A stretch of 41,592 nucleotides of DNA, taken from assembly GCF_028689305.1 (NCBI RefSeq), contig NZ_JAQTWM010000005.1, positions 1 through 41,592 of the forward strand, read 5' to 3'. Below the pieces are notes generated by a model. It had not been told where the DNA came from, ran no database searches, and worked only from the letters and a program-made list of their open reading frames with translations. Below, in pieces: positions 1 through 8,056 of the stretch; within the stretch, counting starts at the first letter, position 1; each line of letters opens with the position of its first letter. The stretch is from Rhodoferax sp. (GTDB lineage: Bacteria > Pseudomonadota > Gammaproteobacteria > Burkholderiales > Burkholderiaceae_C). The position numbers and the translations under genes are program-made.

Positions 1-152
1 GCATTGAAAAAATAGGGGCTCATGCGACCCGCCTTGGTTTTGAATTCGCCAAAGCGCAGCACCCCGCAATCCACCGCAAACTGCACAAAATCAAGGGCCA
101 AGGTGTTGTTGGCCGGATTTTGATAGGCTTGCATGCCGTCGTGCTCTCTCAT
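1..152 (-). CDS. pyrE: Orotate phosphoribosyltransferase, N-terminal part (truncated by window edge)
   Basis: The minus-strand frame entering from position 1 reads into a protein whose N-terminal 50 residues contain a [20 protein letters not shown] stretch, the hallmark N-terminus of PyrE. PyrE converts orotate and PRPP to OMP in pyrimidine synthesis. The rest of the gene lies beyond the window. I chose the ATG at 152 because an AAGGA Shine-Dalgarno lies at 164-160 with a 7-nt spacer. A second in-frame ATG at 134 is also possible. The gene diverges from xth, and its ribosome-binding site overlaps the xth start codon. Confidence 0.85.
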   Translation of the reverse strand, partial: MREHDGMQAYQNPANNTLALDFVQFAVDCGVLRFGEFKTKAGRMSPYFFN

Positions 153-162
153 GAGGTGTTCC

Positions 163-948
163 TTGTTCAAATTAATTAGCCTCAACCTCAATGGTATTCG
201 TTCTGCCAGCAACAAAGGGCTGGCGTCGTGGGTGGACCGGGTCGCACCTGATTGTATTTGTGTGCAGGAAGTCAAGGCGCAGGCTGTGGATGTGACCGGT
301 CGGTTTGACCAGTTGGCCGGTTTGCGTGGATATTTTCACTTTGCCGAGAAAAAAGGCTATTCCGGTGTGGGGATTTATAGCCGCGAAGAGCCCACCGAGG
401 TGGTGGTTGGTTTCGGCGTGCCGGAGTTTGATGCCGAGGGGCGTTACCTGGAGCTGCGTTTTGACAGGCCCGGGGTCAAGCGTTCCGTGATCAGCTGCTA
501 TTTTCCCAGCGGCTCATCCGGTGAAGAGCGGCAGCAGGCCAAGTATCGCTTCCTGGATGTGATTTACCCGCATTTGCAGCAGCTCAAGGCGCAGCGTGAT
601 TTCATTCTGTGTGGTGACGTCAATATTGCCCACAAGGAAATTGATCTGAAGAACTGGAAGGGCAATTTGAAGAACTCCGGCTTTTTGCCTGAGGAGCGGG
701 CCTGGATGACACGTTTGCTGAATGAGGGCCAGCTGGTGGATGTGTATCGCCAGTTGCACCCGGATGCGACGGATGAGGCTTACACCTGGTGGAGCAATCG
801 GGGTCAGGCCTACGCCAAGAATGTCGGGTGGCGGCTCGACTACCACCTGGCCACACCGACTTTGGCGGCCGGCGCCCGTTCAGTGGCGATATACAAAGGG
901 GAAAAGTTTTCGGACCATGCCCCTGTCATCGTGGATTATGCTATATAA
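163..948 (+). CDS. xth: Exodeoxyribonuclease III / AP endonuclease
   Basis: A 261-residue member of the ExoIII branch of the endonuclease/exonuclease/phosphatase family, close to the usual 255-270 residues. It cuts DNA at abasic sites in base excision repair. Visible family motifs are the [11 protein letters not shown]-terminus (metal and phosphate binding), CVQEVKAQ with the metal-binding Glu, [15 protein letters not shown], the WRLDYHLAT block and the C-terminal [10 protein letters not shown] with the catalytic Asp-His pair. The start is assigned to TTG at 163 because the family begins right before this motif and GAGGT at 153-157 gives a 5-nt spacer. The reading frame is open upstream to 133, but that part overlaps pyrE and looks unlike the family. 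The last codons and the stop lie in an AT-rich repeat (940-987). Confidence 0.93.
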   Translation: MFKLISLNLNGIRSASNKGLASWVDRVAPDCICVQEVKAQAVDVTGRFDQLAGLRGYFHFAEKKGYSGVGIYSREEPTEVVVGFGVPEFDAEGRYLELRFDRPGVKRSVISCYFPSGSSGEERQQAKYRFLDVIYPHLQQLKAQRDFILCGDVNIAHKEIDLKNWKGNLKNSGFLPEERAWMTRLLNEGQLVDVYRQLHPDATDEAYTWWSNRGQAYAKNVGWRLDYHLATPTLAAGARSVAIYKGEKFSDHAPVIVDYAI

Positions 949-987
949 AATATAGCTATATTTGCATATATTAAGCGGGCTGGAACC
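940..987 (+). repeat. GCTAT-N8-TAGCTA dispersed repeat, copy 1 (xth/pelA junction)
   Basis: This 48-bp segment aligns with segments at 17497-17545 and 20626-20674. All share GCTAY, 8 nt, TAGCTAW, an AT-rich TATATA-like middle, a GCGGG/CCGGG block and a purine-rich GA end. This copy contains a perfect 16-bp palindrome, AAATATAGCTATATTT, at 948-963. It overlaps the last xth codons, supplies their stop codon, and fills the gap up to pelA. The AT-rich core could act as a -10 region for pelA, but no matching -35 is visible. Confidence 0.6.
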
Positions 988-991
988 TGAT

Positions 992-3751
992 TTGATCAAC
1001 AAAATTTTGCTGGCACTATGGCTGGCTGTGCTGGGAGCGGGGGCGATGGCTGCTGGCACGGACGTGACGGCGATGGCCTTTTTTTATGGGGCCAAACCGC
1101 CATGGAGCGAGTTGCAGGCGTTTGATCTGGTGGTGGTGGACCCTGATCACGTGCCTGACCCCAAGGCGCCGGCCTTGAGCCGGACGCGACTGGCCGCCTA
1201 TGTGGCGTTGGGAGAAGTCCAGCCCTCGCGCGCCTATGCGCCGGCGATTCCCAAAGCCTGGTTGATGGGTGACAACAAGGATTGGGGGAGCCGGTTGATC
1301 GACCAGTCCCGGCCCGAGTGGCCGCGCTTTTTTACCGACCAGGTGGTAGCGCCCCTGTGGGGCAAGGGCTACCGTACCTTTTTCCTTGACACCCTGGATT
1401 CCTACCATTTGTTTGCCAAAACGCCGGAGCAGAAGGCAGTGCAGGAAGCCGGGATGGTGAGTGTGGTGGAAACCCTCAAGCGGCGTTACCCGGAGATCAA
1501 ACTGATCTTCAATCGCGGCTTCGAGATCCTGCCGCGAGTTCACCCGCATGTGGAAATGGTGGTGGCGGAGTCGCTGTTTCGGGGTTATGACGCCGGCAAG
1601 AAAAAATACCGGGAAGTCCCGGAGGCGGACCGTGAATGGTTGCTGGGGCAGCTGCGTCACGCCAGGGACGAGTACAAGCTGGCCGTCACCGTGATTGATT
1701 ACGTGCCGGTTTCTCAGCGGGAGCTGGCTCGCAGCACGGCGCAGCGTATTTTGAACCTGGGCTTTACGCCCTGGGTGGCGACGCCCGATCTGGGGACCCT
1801 GGGGGTCGGGACCCTTGAAGTCATGCCGCGCAAGGTGTTGGTGGTGCACAGCGTGCTGCCAGACGAATACGCCTTGAGAGGTACCGAAGCCGCACGTCTG
1901 GGGGCGTTGCCCTTGAATTACCTGGGGTATGTGCCAGAGTACGTGGATGTGGCGCATCTGCCCGAATCGGTGTTGCTTGGACGTTACGCCGGGATTCTGG
2001 TCTGGTTGAGCGATGAGCCCGCAATGGCCGAGCGCCAGCGTCTGATGGACTGGCTGACGGCACAGATTCAGGCCACCGTGCCGGTGGCGCTGGTGAGCCC
2101 GCCTGATTTTCTGTGGCATGGTCCGATGGCCAGGACACTGGGACTCAAGCTGGGGCCGTCACGCGTCTCCAAGGCCCCGCTGGAAATCAGCCAACAAAGT
2201 CCGCTCATGGGCTTTGAAGTCAAGCCGCAACCGGAACCGGGTGACCTGACGCCGTTGGCGCTGTTACAGGGCGAGCCCTTGTTGACCATCAGGCAGGGAC
2301 AACAGGAGCAGGTGGCTGCTGCCCTGACACCCTGGGGCGGCTACGTGCTGGGCGATTTTTCGGTGCTCACCCTGCCGGGTGACACTGGCGACCGCTGGGT
2401 CATCAACCCCTTTGCGTTTTTTCAAAAGGCTTTGCGGTTACCAGCCATGCCGGTACCTGATGTCACGACAGAGTCCGGGCGACGCATGCTGATGGTGCAC
2501 ATGGATGGGGACGGGTTTGTCAGTCATTCCGAGTTGCCGGGCAATCCGATGGCCGGTGAACTGGTGCTGGAGCGGGTTGTGAAAAAGTACCCGATTCCCA
2601 TGACGATGTCGATCATTGAGGCAGAAATATCAGCCCAGGGCTTGTATGCTGACATGTCGCGCGCTGCCGAAAAAATCGCGCGCAACATTTTCAGTCAAAC
2701 GCACGTGGCCATGGCATCACACAGTTATTCGCATCCCTTTGTGTGGAGTGCCGTCGCACAGTCCGACGGCAATGAAGGCTACAACCTGCGCCTGCCAGGT
2801 TACCGGTTTGACCTTCAGCGTGAAATTGAGGGCTCCATTCGTTATATGGAGCGGCAACTGGCGCCGCCGGGCAAAAAGGTGGAAGTGTTCCTGTGGACCG
2901 GGAATTGTGTGCCCGGCAGTGACGCGCTGGCGTGGACCCAGAAACTGGGCGTTTTCAACATGAACGGTGGTGACACCGTGGCCACCCGTTCACAACCGAC
3001 GGTGACGCAAGTAGAGGGGCTGGGTGTGCCGCGTGAGACCGGCTTCCAGGTCTATGCGCCCAACCAGAACGAGAACGTCTACACCCATGAGTGGCGCGGG
3101 CCGTTTTATGGTTATGAACGGGTCATCGAAACCTTTGAGTTCACCGAAAAACCACGTCGGCTCAAACCCATGGACATCTACTTTCATACCTACATCACAA
3201 CCAAAGCAGCAGGTATGAAGTCGCTGGACAAGGTGTTTGCTTATGCGTTGGCGCAAGACAACACGCCGGTGCATGTGGCGGACTACGCGCGCCAGGTGCT
3301 GGACTTTCAGAGTCTGGTGGTGGCGCGCACGCCGGGCGGTTGGCGTGTGCGCGGTGCCGGACATGCACGCACGTTGCGTTTTCCTGAAACCATGGGCTGG
3401 CCCGACCTGGCCGCCAGTCGTGCCGTTGCCGGTTACAACAGCCTGCAAGGTGAGCGTTATGTGCATCTGAGTGGTGACGAGGCTGAACTGGTACTGACCC
3501 AGATCCGGGAGAGCAGCCCCAGATTGGCTTCGGCAAACGCTCGCATCGACCATTTTGAGCCCATGGCCGGGGGCTATCGCTGGGATTTGAGTGGCTATGT
3601 GCCTCTGAAATTCACTTTGGCCAACAGCCAGGGGTGTCAGGTTCGCGTGTCCGGTCGGGTGGTGACCCCGGTGCGGCGTCACGGGGATGTGAGTGAATTC
3701 GAGATCAAAGACCATGTTGCCAGACCGCTCGAAACGTTATGCCGGGGTTGA
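992..3751 (+). CDS. pelA: PelA: periplasmic Pel polysaccharide hydrolase/deacetylase
   Basis: About 919 residues (P. aeruginosa PelA is about 950). PelA trims and partially deacetylates Pel exopolysaccharide in the periplasm. A signal peptide (INKILLALWLAVLG...AMA) is followed by a TIM-barrel glycoside-hydrolase domain starting at MAFFYG. E193, in VVAESLF, is the likely catalytic acid, equivalent to E218 of P. aeruginosa by inference. A Rossmann-like middle domain follows, then a polysaccharide-deacetylase domain with the metal site HMDGDGF (D505, D507) and SHSYSHP (H577, H581), and a C-terminal beta domain. No ATG fits the start: TTG at 992 places the signal peptide at the N-terminus, while TTG at 962 would add ten residues. 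It is first in the pel operon and overlaps the next gene. Confidence 0.93.
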   Translation: MINKILLALWLAVLGAGAMAAGTDVTAMAFFYGAKPPWSELQAFDLVVVDPDHVPDPKAPALSRTRLAAYVALGEVQPSRAYAPAIPKAWLMGDNKDWGSRLIDQSRPEWPRFFTDQVVAPLWGKGYRTFFLDTLDSYHLFAKTPEQKAVQEAGMVSVVETLKRRYPEIKLIFNRGFEILPRVHPHVEMVVAESLFRGYDAGKKKYREVPEADREWLLGQLRHARDEYKLAVTVIDYVPVSQRELARSTAQRILNLGFTPWVATPDLGTLGVGTLEVMPRKVLVVHSVLPDEYALRGTEAARLGALPLNYLGYVPEYVDVAHLPESVLLGRYAGILVWLSDEPAMAERQRLMDWLTAQIQATVPVALVSPPDFLWHGPMARTLGLKLGPSRVSKAPLEISQQSPLMGFEVKPQPEPGDLTPLALLQGEPLLTIRQGQQEQVAAALTPWGGYVLGDFSVLTLPGDTGDRWVINPFAFFQKALRLPAMPVPDVTTESGRRMLMVHMDGDGFVSHSELPGNPMAGELVLERVVKKYPIPMTMSIIEAEISAQGLYADMSRAAEKIARNIFSQTHVAMASHSYSHPFVWSAVAQSDGNEGYNLRLPGYRFDLQREIEGSIRYMERQLAPPGKKVEVFLWTGNCVPGSDALAWTQKLGVFNMNGGDTVATRSQPTVTQVEGLGVPRETGFQVYAPNQNENVYTHEWRGPFYGYERVIETFEFTEKPRRLKPMDIYFHTYITTKAAGMKSLDKVFAYALAQDNTPVHVADYARQVLDFQSLVVARTPGGWRVRGAGHARTLRFPETMGWPDLAASRAVAGYNSLQGERYVHLSGDEAELVLTQIRESSPRLASANARIDHFEPMAGGYRWDLSGYVPLKFTLANSQGCQVRVSGRVVTPVRRHGDVSEFEIKDHVARPLETLCRG

Positions 3752-4580
3752 TGGCGAGATCGAACGCCTGGTGTTGGCCGCCAACTGGCAGTTGGCGCTG
3801 ATTGCGCTGTTGGTGCTGACGCTGCTGGTGGTCATTTTCCCCCGCAAGACCCTGGTCGAGAAACTTTATCAGCAGGAAACGCTGGACGAGTTGACCTTGT
3901 CCTATATCCAGAATCTGTACCGTGCGGATGAAAAAAATGCTGACGTGGCTTTGCTGCTGGCTCGCTCTCAACAGGACAAAATGAGTACTCAACAACTGGA
4001 TCAGATTCTCTGGCGGTTCGCCACCGCCGGGGACTTGCGCCAGCGCACCGAGGCGCGCTCTATCCTGATGAACGGGTATGACCGGGTCTTGTCCCAACAC
4101 CCCTCCGCCGCGGACAAGGCACGCTGGACGACACGCATCATTGAGCTGATGCAACAAGCCAAAGAAGATGAACTGCCAGAAGCCATGACCAGACAGTTTG
4201 CGGCACGGGCGTTTGGCTTGGGGCAAACCAGTCTGGGCCTGGTGTATTTCAGCCGTCTCAATGTCGGTAACCCCACCGTTGTTCTGGAAAAGTATGGCGA
4301 TCTGGCTCTGGGGCAGGGGCACTATACCGAGGCGGCCGACTATTTTTTACAGGCTCGCAACAGTGCCCTCACGCGGGAAGAAGCCAGCCGGTTGTTTCAA
4401 AAGGGCATCAACACCCTGATGGCGGCCAGCCTGTTTGAGCCCGCGCTGGAGGCGGCCCGGCAGTATGTGGGTGATCTGGCGTCAGACCCGGCAACGCTGC
4501 GCTTTCTGTCGGAGACTGCTTTGGCCGCTGGTGACGCCGAGGTGGCCGCAGACTATGTGCGCAAGCTGGTGTTTCACTGA
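3714..4580 (+). CDS. pelB: PelB N-terminal part as a separate inner-membrane TPR protein
   Basis: 288 residues with one transmembrane helix at about 25-42 (WQLALIALLVLTLLVVIF), then helical TPR-like repeats to the end. In P. aeruginosa PelB is a single protein of about 1190 residues: an N-terminal membrane helix, many TPRs and a C-terminal outer-membrane barrel. Here the membrane helix and first TPRs form their own gene, ending in TGA 9 bp before the next gene, which has its own signal peptide. ATG 3714 is preferred (GAGA at 3701-3704); GTG 3693 is possible. The gene overlaps the pelA end by 38 nt, suggesting coupled translation. By inference it is an inner-membrane-anchored periplasmic scaffold that links the synthase side to the exporter. 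Confidence 0.75.
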   Translation: MLPDRSKRYAGVDGEIERLVLAANWQLALIALLVLTLLVVIFPRKTLVEKLYQQETLDELTLSYIQNLYRADEKNADVALLLARSQQDKMSTQQLDQILWRFATAGDLRQRTEARSILMNGYDRVLSQHPSAADKARWTTRIIELMQQAKEDELPEAMTRQFAARAFGLGQTSLGLVYFSRLNVGNPTVVLEKYGDLALGQGHYTEAADYFLQARNSALTREEASRLFQKGINTLMAASLFEPALEAARQYVGDLASDPATLRFLSETALAAGDAEVAADYVRKLVFH

Positions 4581-4589
4581 AGCTCGGAC

Positions 4590-7490
4590 ATGATGCGCCA
4601 ACTGTTTCGGATGTGCCTGGTCGGCTGCCTGGGTCTGCCGCTGATGCTGCAGGCTGCGCCAGCCGCCAAGCCGGTGGGTGCTCCCAAGCATGCTGCTGAA
4701 GATACCCTGCGTGCGTTTCACCCGGGTGATTTTTCGCTGGCGTTTGATGTACTGGTGGGGGCGGGTGACTTGCAACGTGCTTTTCTGGTGGCCCAAAAAG
4801 CCGTCGCTGAACTGCCGAATGATCTGGTTTGGCGCAAAAAACTCGCCCGTGTGAGTGAGTGGATTGACAACACGGAAGTGGCGGTGGCGCAATGGCTGGT
4901 GCTGTTCAAGGCAGGAGATCACTCTGCCGAGGCGATTTCGGCCGTGTTGCGTCTGGCCCCCTTGATTGACGAGCCGATGGTGGCGCTGCAAGCCTGGGCC
5001 GTGCTTGCCCGCCAAAAACCTCTGACCGATGCCCAATGGCAGGACGTGTACAACCTCTATGAGAATGCCGCCGAACCCGCACGCGGCTCGGTGTATTTTG
5101 CGGACCAGTTTGCCCACACTCAGAACACCAAACTGCTGGAGTACGCGGCGATACTGGCCGAGCATGCTGGTGACGATGCGCGAGCACAGCAGCTTTATCT
5201 GCAGCGGATTCAACTCATGCCGTTTTCGCTGGAGACGGTTTTGCGCGCTGTGGTCAGCCTGATTCGTGGTAACCAGCTGTCGCAGGCCTTGGTGTTGATG
5301 CAGGCACAGGCACACCAGGTGGATGCCAGCCATGCCGAGTTCTGGCAATTGCTCAGCCAAGTGGCCTGGGAGTTGCGCGCCTATGACAGCGCACGTGACG
5401 CGTATGCGCGTTATGTCCGTTTGCCACAGGCTGTGGCGGCCGACTGGTCGCGGTTGGTGTACCTGGTGCGACGGGAACACCCCGGGCAGGCGGCGGATCT
5501 GGCATTGGAGGCTTATCGCCGGTTTGGTTCAACCGAAATGTTGATGCTGAGCCTGGAGCTGTATGCCGACGTCGAGGACGTGCCGGCGCAAGCGCGCGTC
5601 TTTGCTGGCTTGAGTTCGGACAGTCTGGACGCTTTGACCCAGAACCCGCGCTTTCTGTCCTTGCGCGCACAGTTTCATCAGCGCCAGAAGGAGCACGAGC
5701 TGGCCTGGGCGGACCTGAGCCGGGCGTTGCGCCTGAACCCACAAGACCAGGAGATGGTTCTGGCGGCACTCTGGTTCCTGATTGATAACCAGAAAACCGA
5801 TTTGTTATCTGCGCTGATGGCGCAATACGCCACCCGTGCCGGGTCGACACCGGAGTACTGGGCTGCTTATGCGGCGGGTCATCAGGTGTTGGAACAGCAC
5901 CGTGACGCAGCGCATTGGTACGGCAAACTGGCCCGCACGCAAGACAATGATCCTTTGCTGCTGCTGAACTATGCCGACACGCTGGAGCGTATCAGGCAGA
6001 CCGGCATGGCAGACCGGGTACGGCGTCACGCTTGGCTGCTGGTCCGGGATAAGTATCCCAAGCCCGAGTTGCCAAAGGACGGCAAACTTGGCGCCGAATT
6101 GTTGGCGCTGGCGCGCCTGAGTTTGCTGAATCAGCCAGGGGACCCGGGGTTGGCACTGGTGCGCCAGCTGGTCAGCCAGTTGCGCGGTGTGCCTGCTGCC
6201 GGGCAGGATGAGCAAACGCTGGCGCTGGTGCTGGGTTGGGCCATTGTGAAAGAGCAGTTTGGCAACGCACGCAGCTGGATGTGGCGGCGTTATGTCCGGC
6301 AGGCCCATCAGGCAGCGCCATTGTGGGGACAGAGTCAGACGGCCCTGCAGCTCAGGGAGACCGACACCATGGACCGGTTGTTGACACGGCAGGCAGACGC
6401 CTTGCCCATCTACAACCGCTATGACATCGCCCGCGAGCTGGGCAATGTGGATCAGGCGTTGAGCATGGCGTTTGCCGGGATGTCCGCGCAGGATGATGAA
6501 CCGTTGTATGACCGGTTTCGGCAGCATGCGCCGGCGCAAGCCAGTTACCTTCAGATCGGGGGGCAGGTTCATCGGCAGGGGGCATTGGACAGCCACGCCT
6601 TGCAGTTTGAAACTCGCCTGGTCATCAACTCCCGCTTGCAGTTGGTCTTGAACTGGTCCCGGCAGCAGCCAACCAGCACCGATCCGCTGCTGTCGGGCTT
6701 GGCGCCGTCTGTTGATCAGCTGGGTAGTGCGAAGATCCAATGGCAGGGTCCGCACGGGGCTACCAGCCTGACGCTTCTGCGGCGTTCCGGCCAGACGGAC
6801 CTGACCGGCTTTCGTTTGACGCAAAGTCACCAGTGGAGTGGCCGTCTGACGTTGGATGCGGGCTTGAATTTTCGGGTGGATTCAACCGCCAGCCAGCCTT
6901 TGCGGCTGGCCGGTTATGAGAGCAGCATTTTTGGCAGCCTGAATTACGCGCTGGGCAAGCGGGAGTATGTGCGTGTGGCCCCGCGGTTCTCGCGTTATGA
7001 AACGCAATGGGGGGACTTGCTGGGCAGCGGGCAGGCGCTGGATCTGGAAGTTGGTTATCGGTTTCGCACCGAATATCCTGACTGGCGTGTGCGCACATTT
7101 GCCAGCTGGCAGCGGTTTTCATCGGCCACCACGCTCAGTGCCGAATCACTCGCCCGGTTGCCTGTGGCGGTGCAAAGTGCCATTGCCAACAACGCGTTGG
7201 ATCCGGTGGCTTATTTCATGCCCACCGGCAATGTGGTGTGGGGAGCCTGCCTGGGGATGGGGGACAACCTGGGGGGACAGAACCTGCAGGAAACCTATTC
7301 GCGCGCCTGGCGAGCTTTCGGCGATTTGTGTTTCAACCATAATACTTCGAGTGTCAGCGGCGTGCTGGGCATTGCCGGCTCTGTCAGCGGTGAAGATCAT
7401 CTGCTTTTGCAGTGGCAAAGCAGTGATGGCACGGGCTCTGGCGGTGCCCCTGCCAATACGTTGCTTGCTCGCTATCGGCGCTATTTCTGA
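4590..7490 (+). CDS. pelB: PelB C-terminal part: secreted TPR domain with outer-membrane beta-barrel exporter
   Basis: 966 residues. It starts with a clear Sec signal peptide (LFRMCLVGCLGLPLMLQA, cleavage near AAPAA). About 600 residues of TPR repeats follow. The C-terminal third or so is rich in alternating aromatic/polar strands (for example ATSLTLLRRSGQTDLTGFRL and YVRVAPRFSRYE) and ends in a terminal aromatic motif, LLARYRRYF, as outer-membrane barrels do. It corresponds to the TPR and porin parts of PelB, which export Pel and bind PelA. The start is the first of two adjacent ATGs, 9 bp after the previous stop. The signal peptide shows this is a genuine separate protein and not a frameshift remnant. 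Its stop overlaps the pelC Shine-Dalgarno. Confidence 0.85.
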   Translation: MMRQLFRMCLVGCLGLPLMLQAAPAAKPVGAPKHAAEDTLRAFHPGDFSLAFDVLVGAGDLQRAFLVAQKAVAELPNDLVWRKKLARVSEWIDNTEVAVAQWLVLFKAGDHSAEAISAVLRLAPLIDEPMVALQAWAVLARQKPLTDAQWQDVYNLYENAAEPARGSVYFADQFAHTQNTKLLEYAAILAEHAGDDARAQQLYLQRIQLMPFSLETVLRAVVSLIRGNQLSQALVLMQAQAHQVDASHAEFWQLLSQVAWELRAYDSARDAYARYVRLPQAVAADWSRLVYLVRREHPGQAADLALEAYRRFGSTEMLMLSLELYADVEDVPAQARVFAGLSSDSLDALTQNPRFLSLRAQFHQRQKEHELAWADLSRALRLNPQDQEMVLAALWFLIDNQKTDLLSALMAQYATRAGSTPEYWAAYAAGHQVLEQHRDAAHWYGKLARTQDNDPLLLLNYADTLERIRQTGMADRVRRHAWLLVRDKYPKPELPKDGKLGAELLALARLSLLNQPGDPGLALVRQLVSQLRGVPAAGQDEQTLALVLGWAIVKEQFGNARSWMWRRYVRQAHQAAPLWGQSQTALQLRETDTMDRLLTRQADALPIYNRYDIARELGNVDQALSMAFAGMSAQDDEPLYDRFRQHAPAQASYLQIGGQVHRQGALDSHALQFETRLVINSRLQLVLNWSRQQPTSTDPLLSGLAPSVDQLGSAKIQWQGPHGATSLTLLRRSGQTDLTGFRLTQSHQWSGRLTLDAGLNFRVDSTASQPLRLAGYESSIFGSLNYALGKREYVRVAPRFSRYETQWGDLLGSGQALDLEVGYRFRTEYPDWRVRTFASWQRFSSATTLSAESLARLPVAVQSAIANNALDPVAYFMPTGNVVWGACLGMGDNLGGQNLQETYSRAWRAFGDLCFNHNTSSVSGVLGIAGSVSGEDHLLLQWQSSDGTGSGGAPANTLLARYRRYF

Positions 7491-7499
7491 GGAAAAATC

Positions 7500-8048
7500 A
7501 TGATGAACTTGCACAAACTGTGGCTGGGCCTGGTCGTTTGGTTGTTGGCAGGCTGCACCACGGTGATGCAGTCCACCAGTGGTCCGGTACCTTTGGCGAC
7601 GCAGGCGAAATGGGCCATCCTGCCGATGGTTAATAACACCGACACGCCACAGGCCGGTTTGTCGGCGGAGGCCATGCTGGAGCATCAGCTGCGCATGCAC
7701 GGTATTCAGGATGTGGCGCATTACCCGGCCAGCATGACGCGTGACAGTCTGTTTGAACCCACAGAGCGCAAGGTCACTGAAGAGGCGCAAAAGTGGGCAC
7801 AGGACCAGGGTGTCCGTTATGGTGTCTTGGGCAGTGTCGAGGAGTGGCGTTACAAGGTGGGCATTGATGGTGAACCCGCCGTGGGCGTGACGATCAAGGT
7901 GCTGGATCTTTCCTCCGGCCAAGTGGTGTGGAGTGCTTCCGGGGCCAAGAGTGGCTGGAGCCGTCAGGCATTATCGGCAGTGGCGCAGAACCTGCTGACC
8001 GAGTTGATGGCAGGGTTGCGTTTGGGTGCACAGCCTCAGGCATTGTGA
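7500..8048 (+). CDS. pelC: PelC: outer-membrane lipoprotein of the Pel exporter
   Basis: 182 residues (P. aeruginosa PelC about 170). The lipoprotein signal peptide ends in the lipobox LLAGC with the lipidated Cys at residue 19. The mature part has the alternating alpha/beta pattern of PelC (AKWAILPMVNNTDTPQAG; VRYGVLGSVEEWRYKVG; TIKVLDLSSGQVVWSASG), related to TolB/CsgG-like lipoproteins. In P. aeruginosa PelC forms a dodecameric ring under the outer membrane around the PelB channel. A strong GAGGAAAA Shine-Dalgarno begins inside the pelB stop codon (7489-7496), so translation is probably coupled. Confidence 0.88.
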   Translation: MMNLHKLWLGLVVWLLAGCTTVMQSTSGPVPLATQAKWAILPMVNNTDTPQAGLSAEAMLEHQLRMHGIQDVAHYPASMTRDSLFEPTERKVTEEAQKWAQDQGVRYGVLGSVEEWRYKVGIDGEPAVGVTIKVLDLSSGQVVWSASGAKSGWSRQALSAVAQNLLTELMAGLRLGAQPQAL

Positions 8049-8056
8049 TGCGTTGA

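Noticed and set aside
4560-4600. Possible frameshift joining the two pelB parts.
   Set aside because: The second part begins with a convincing signal peptide and its own start codon, so two genes are the simpler reading.
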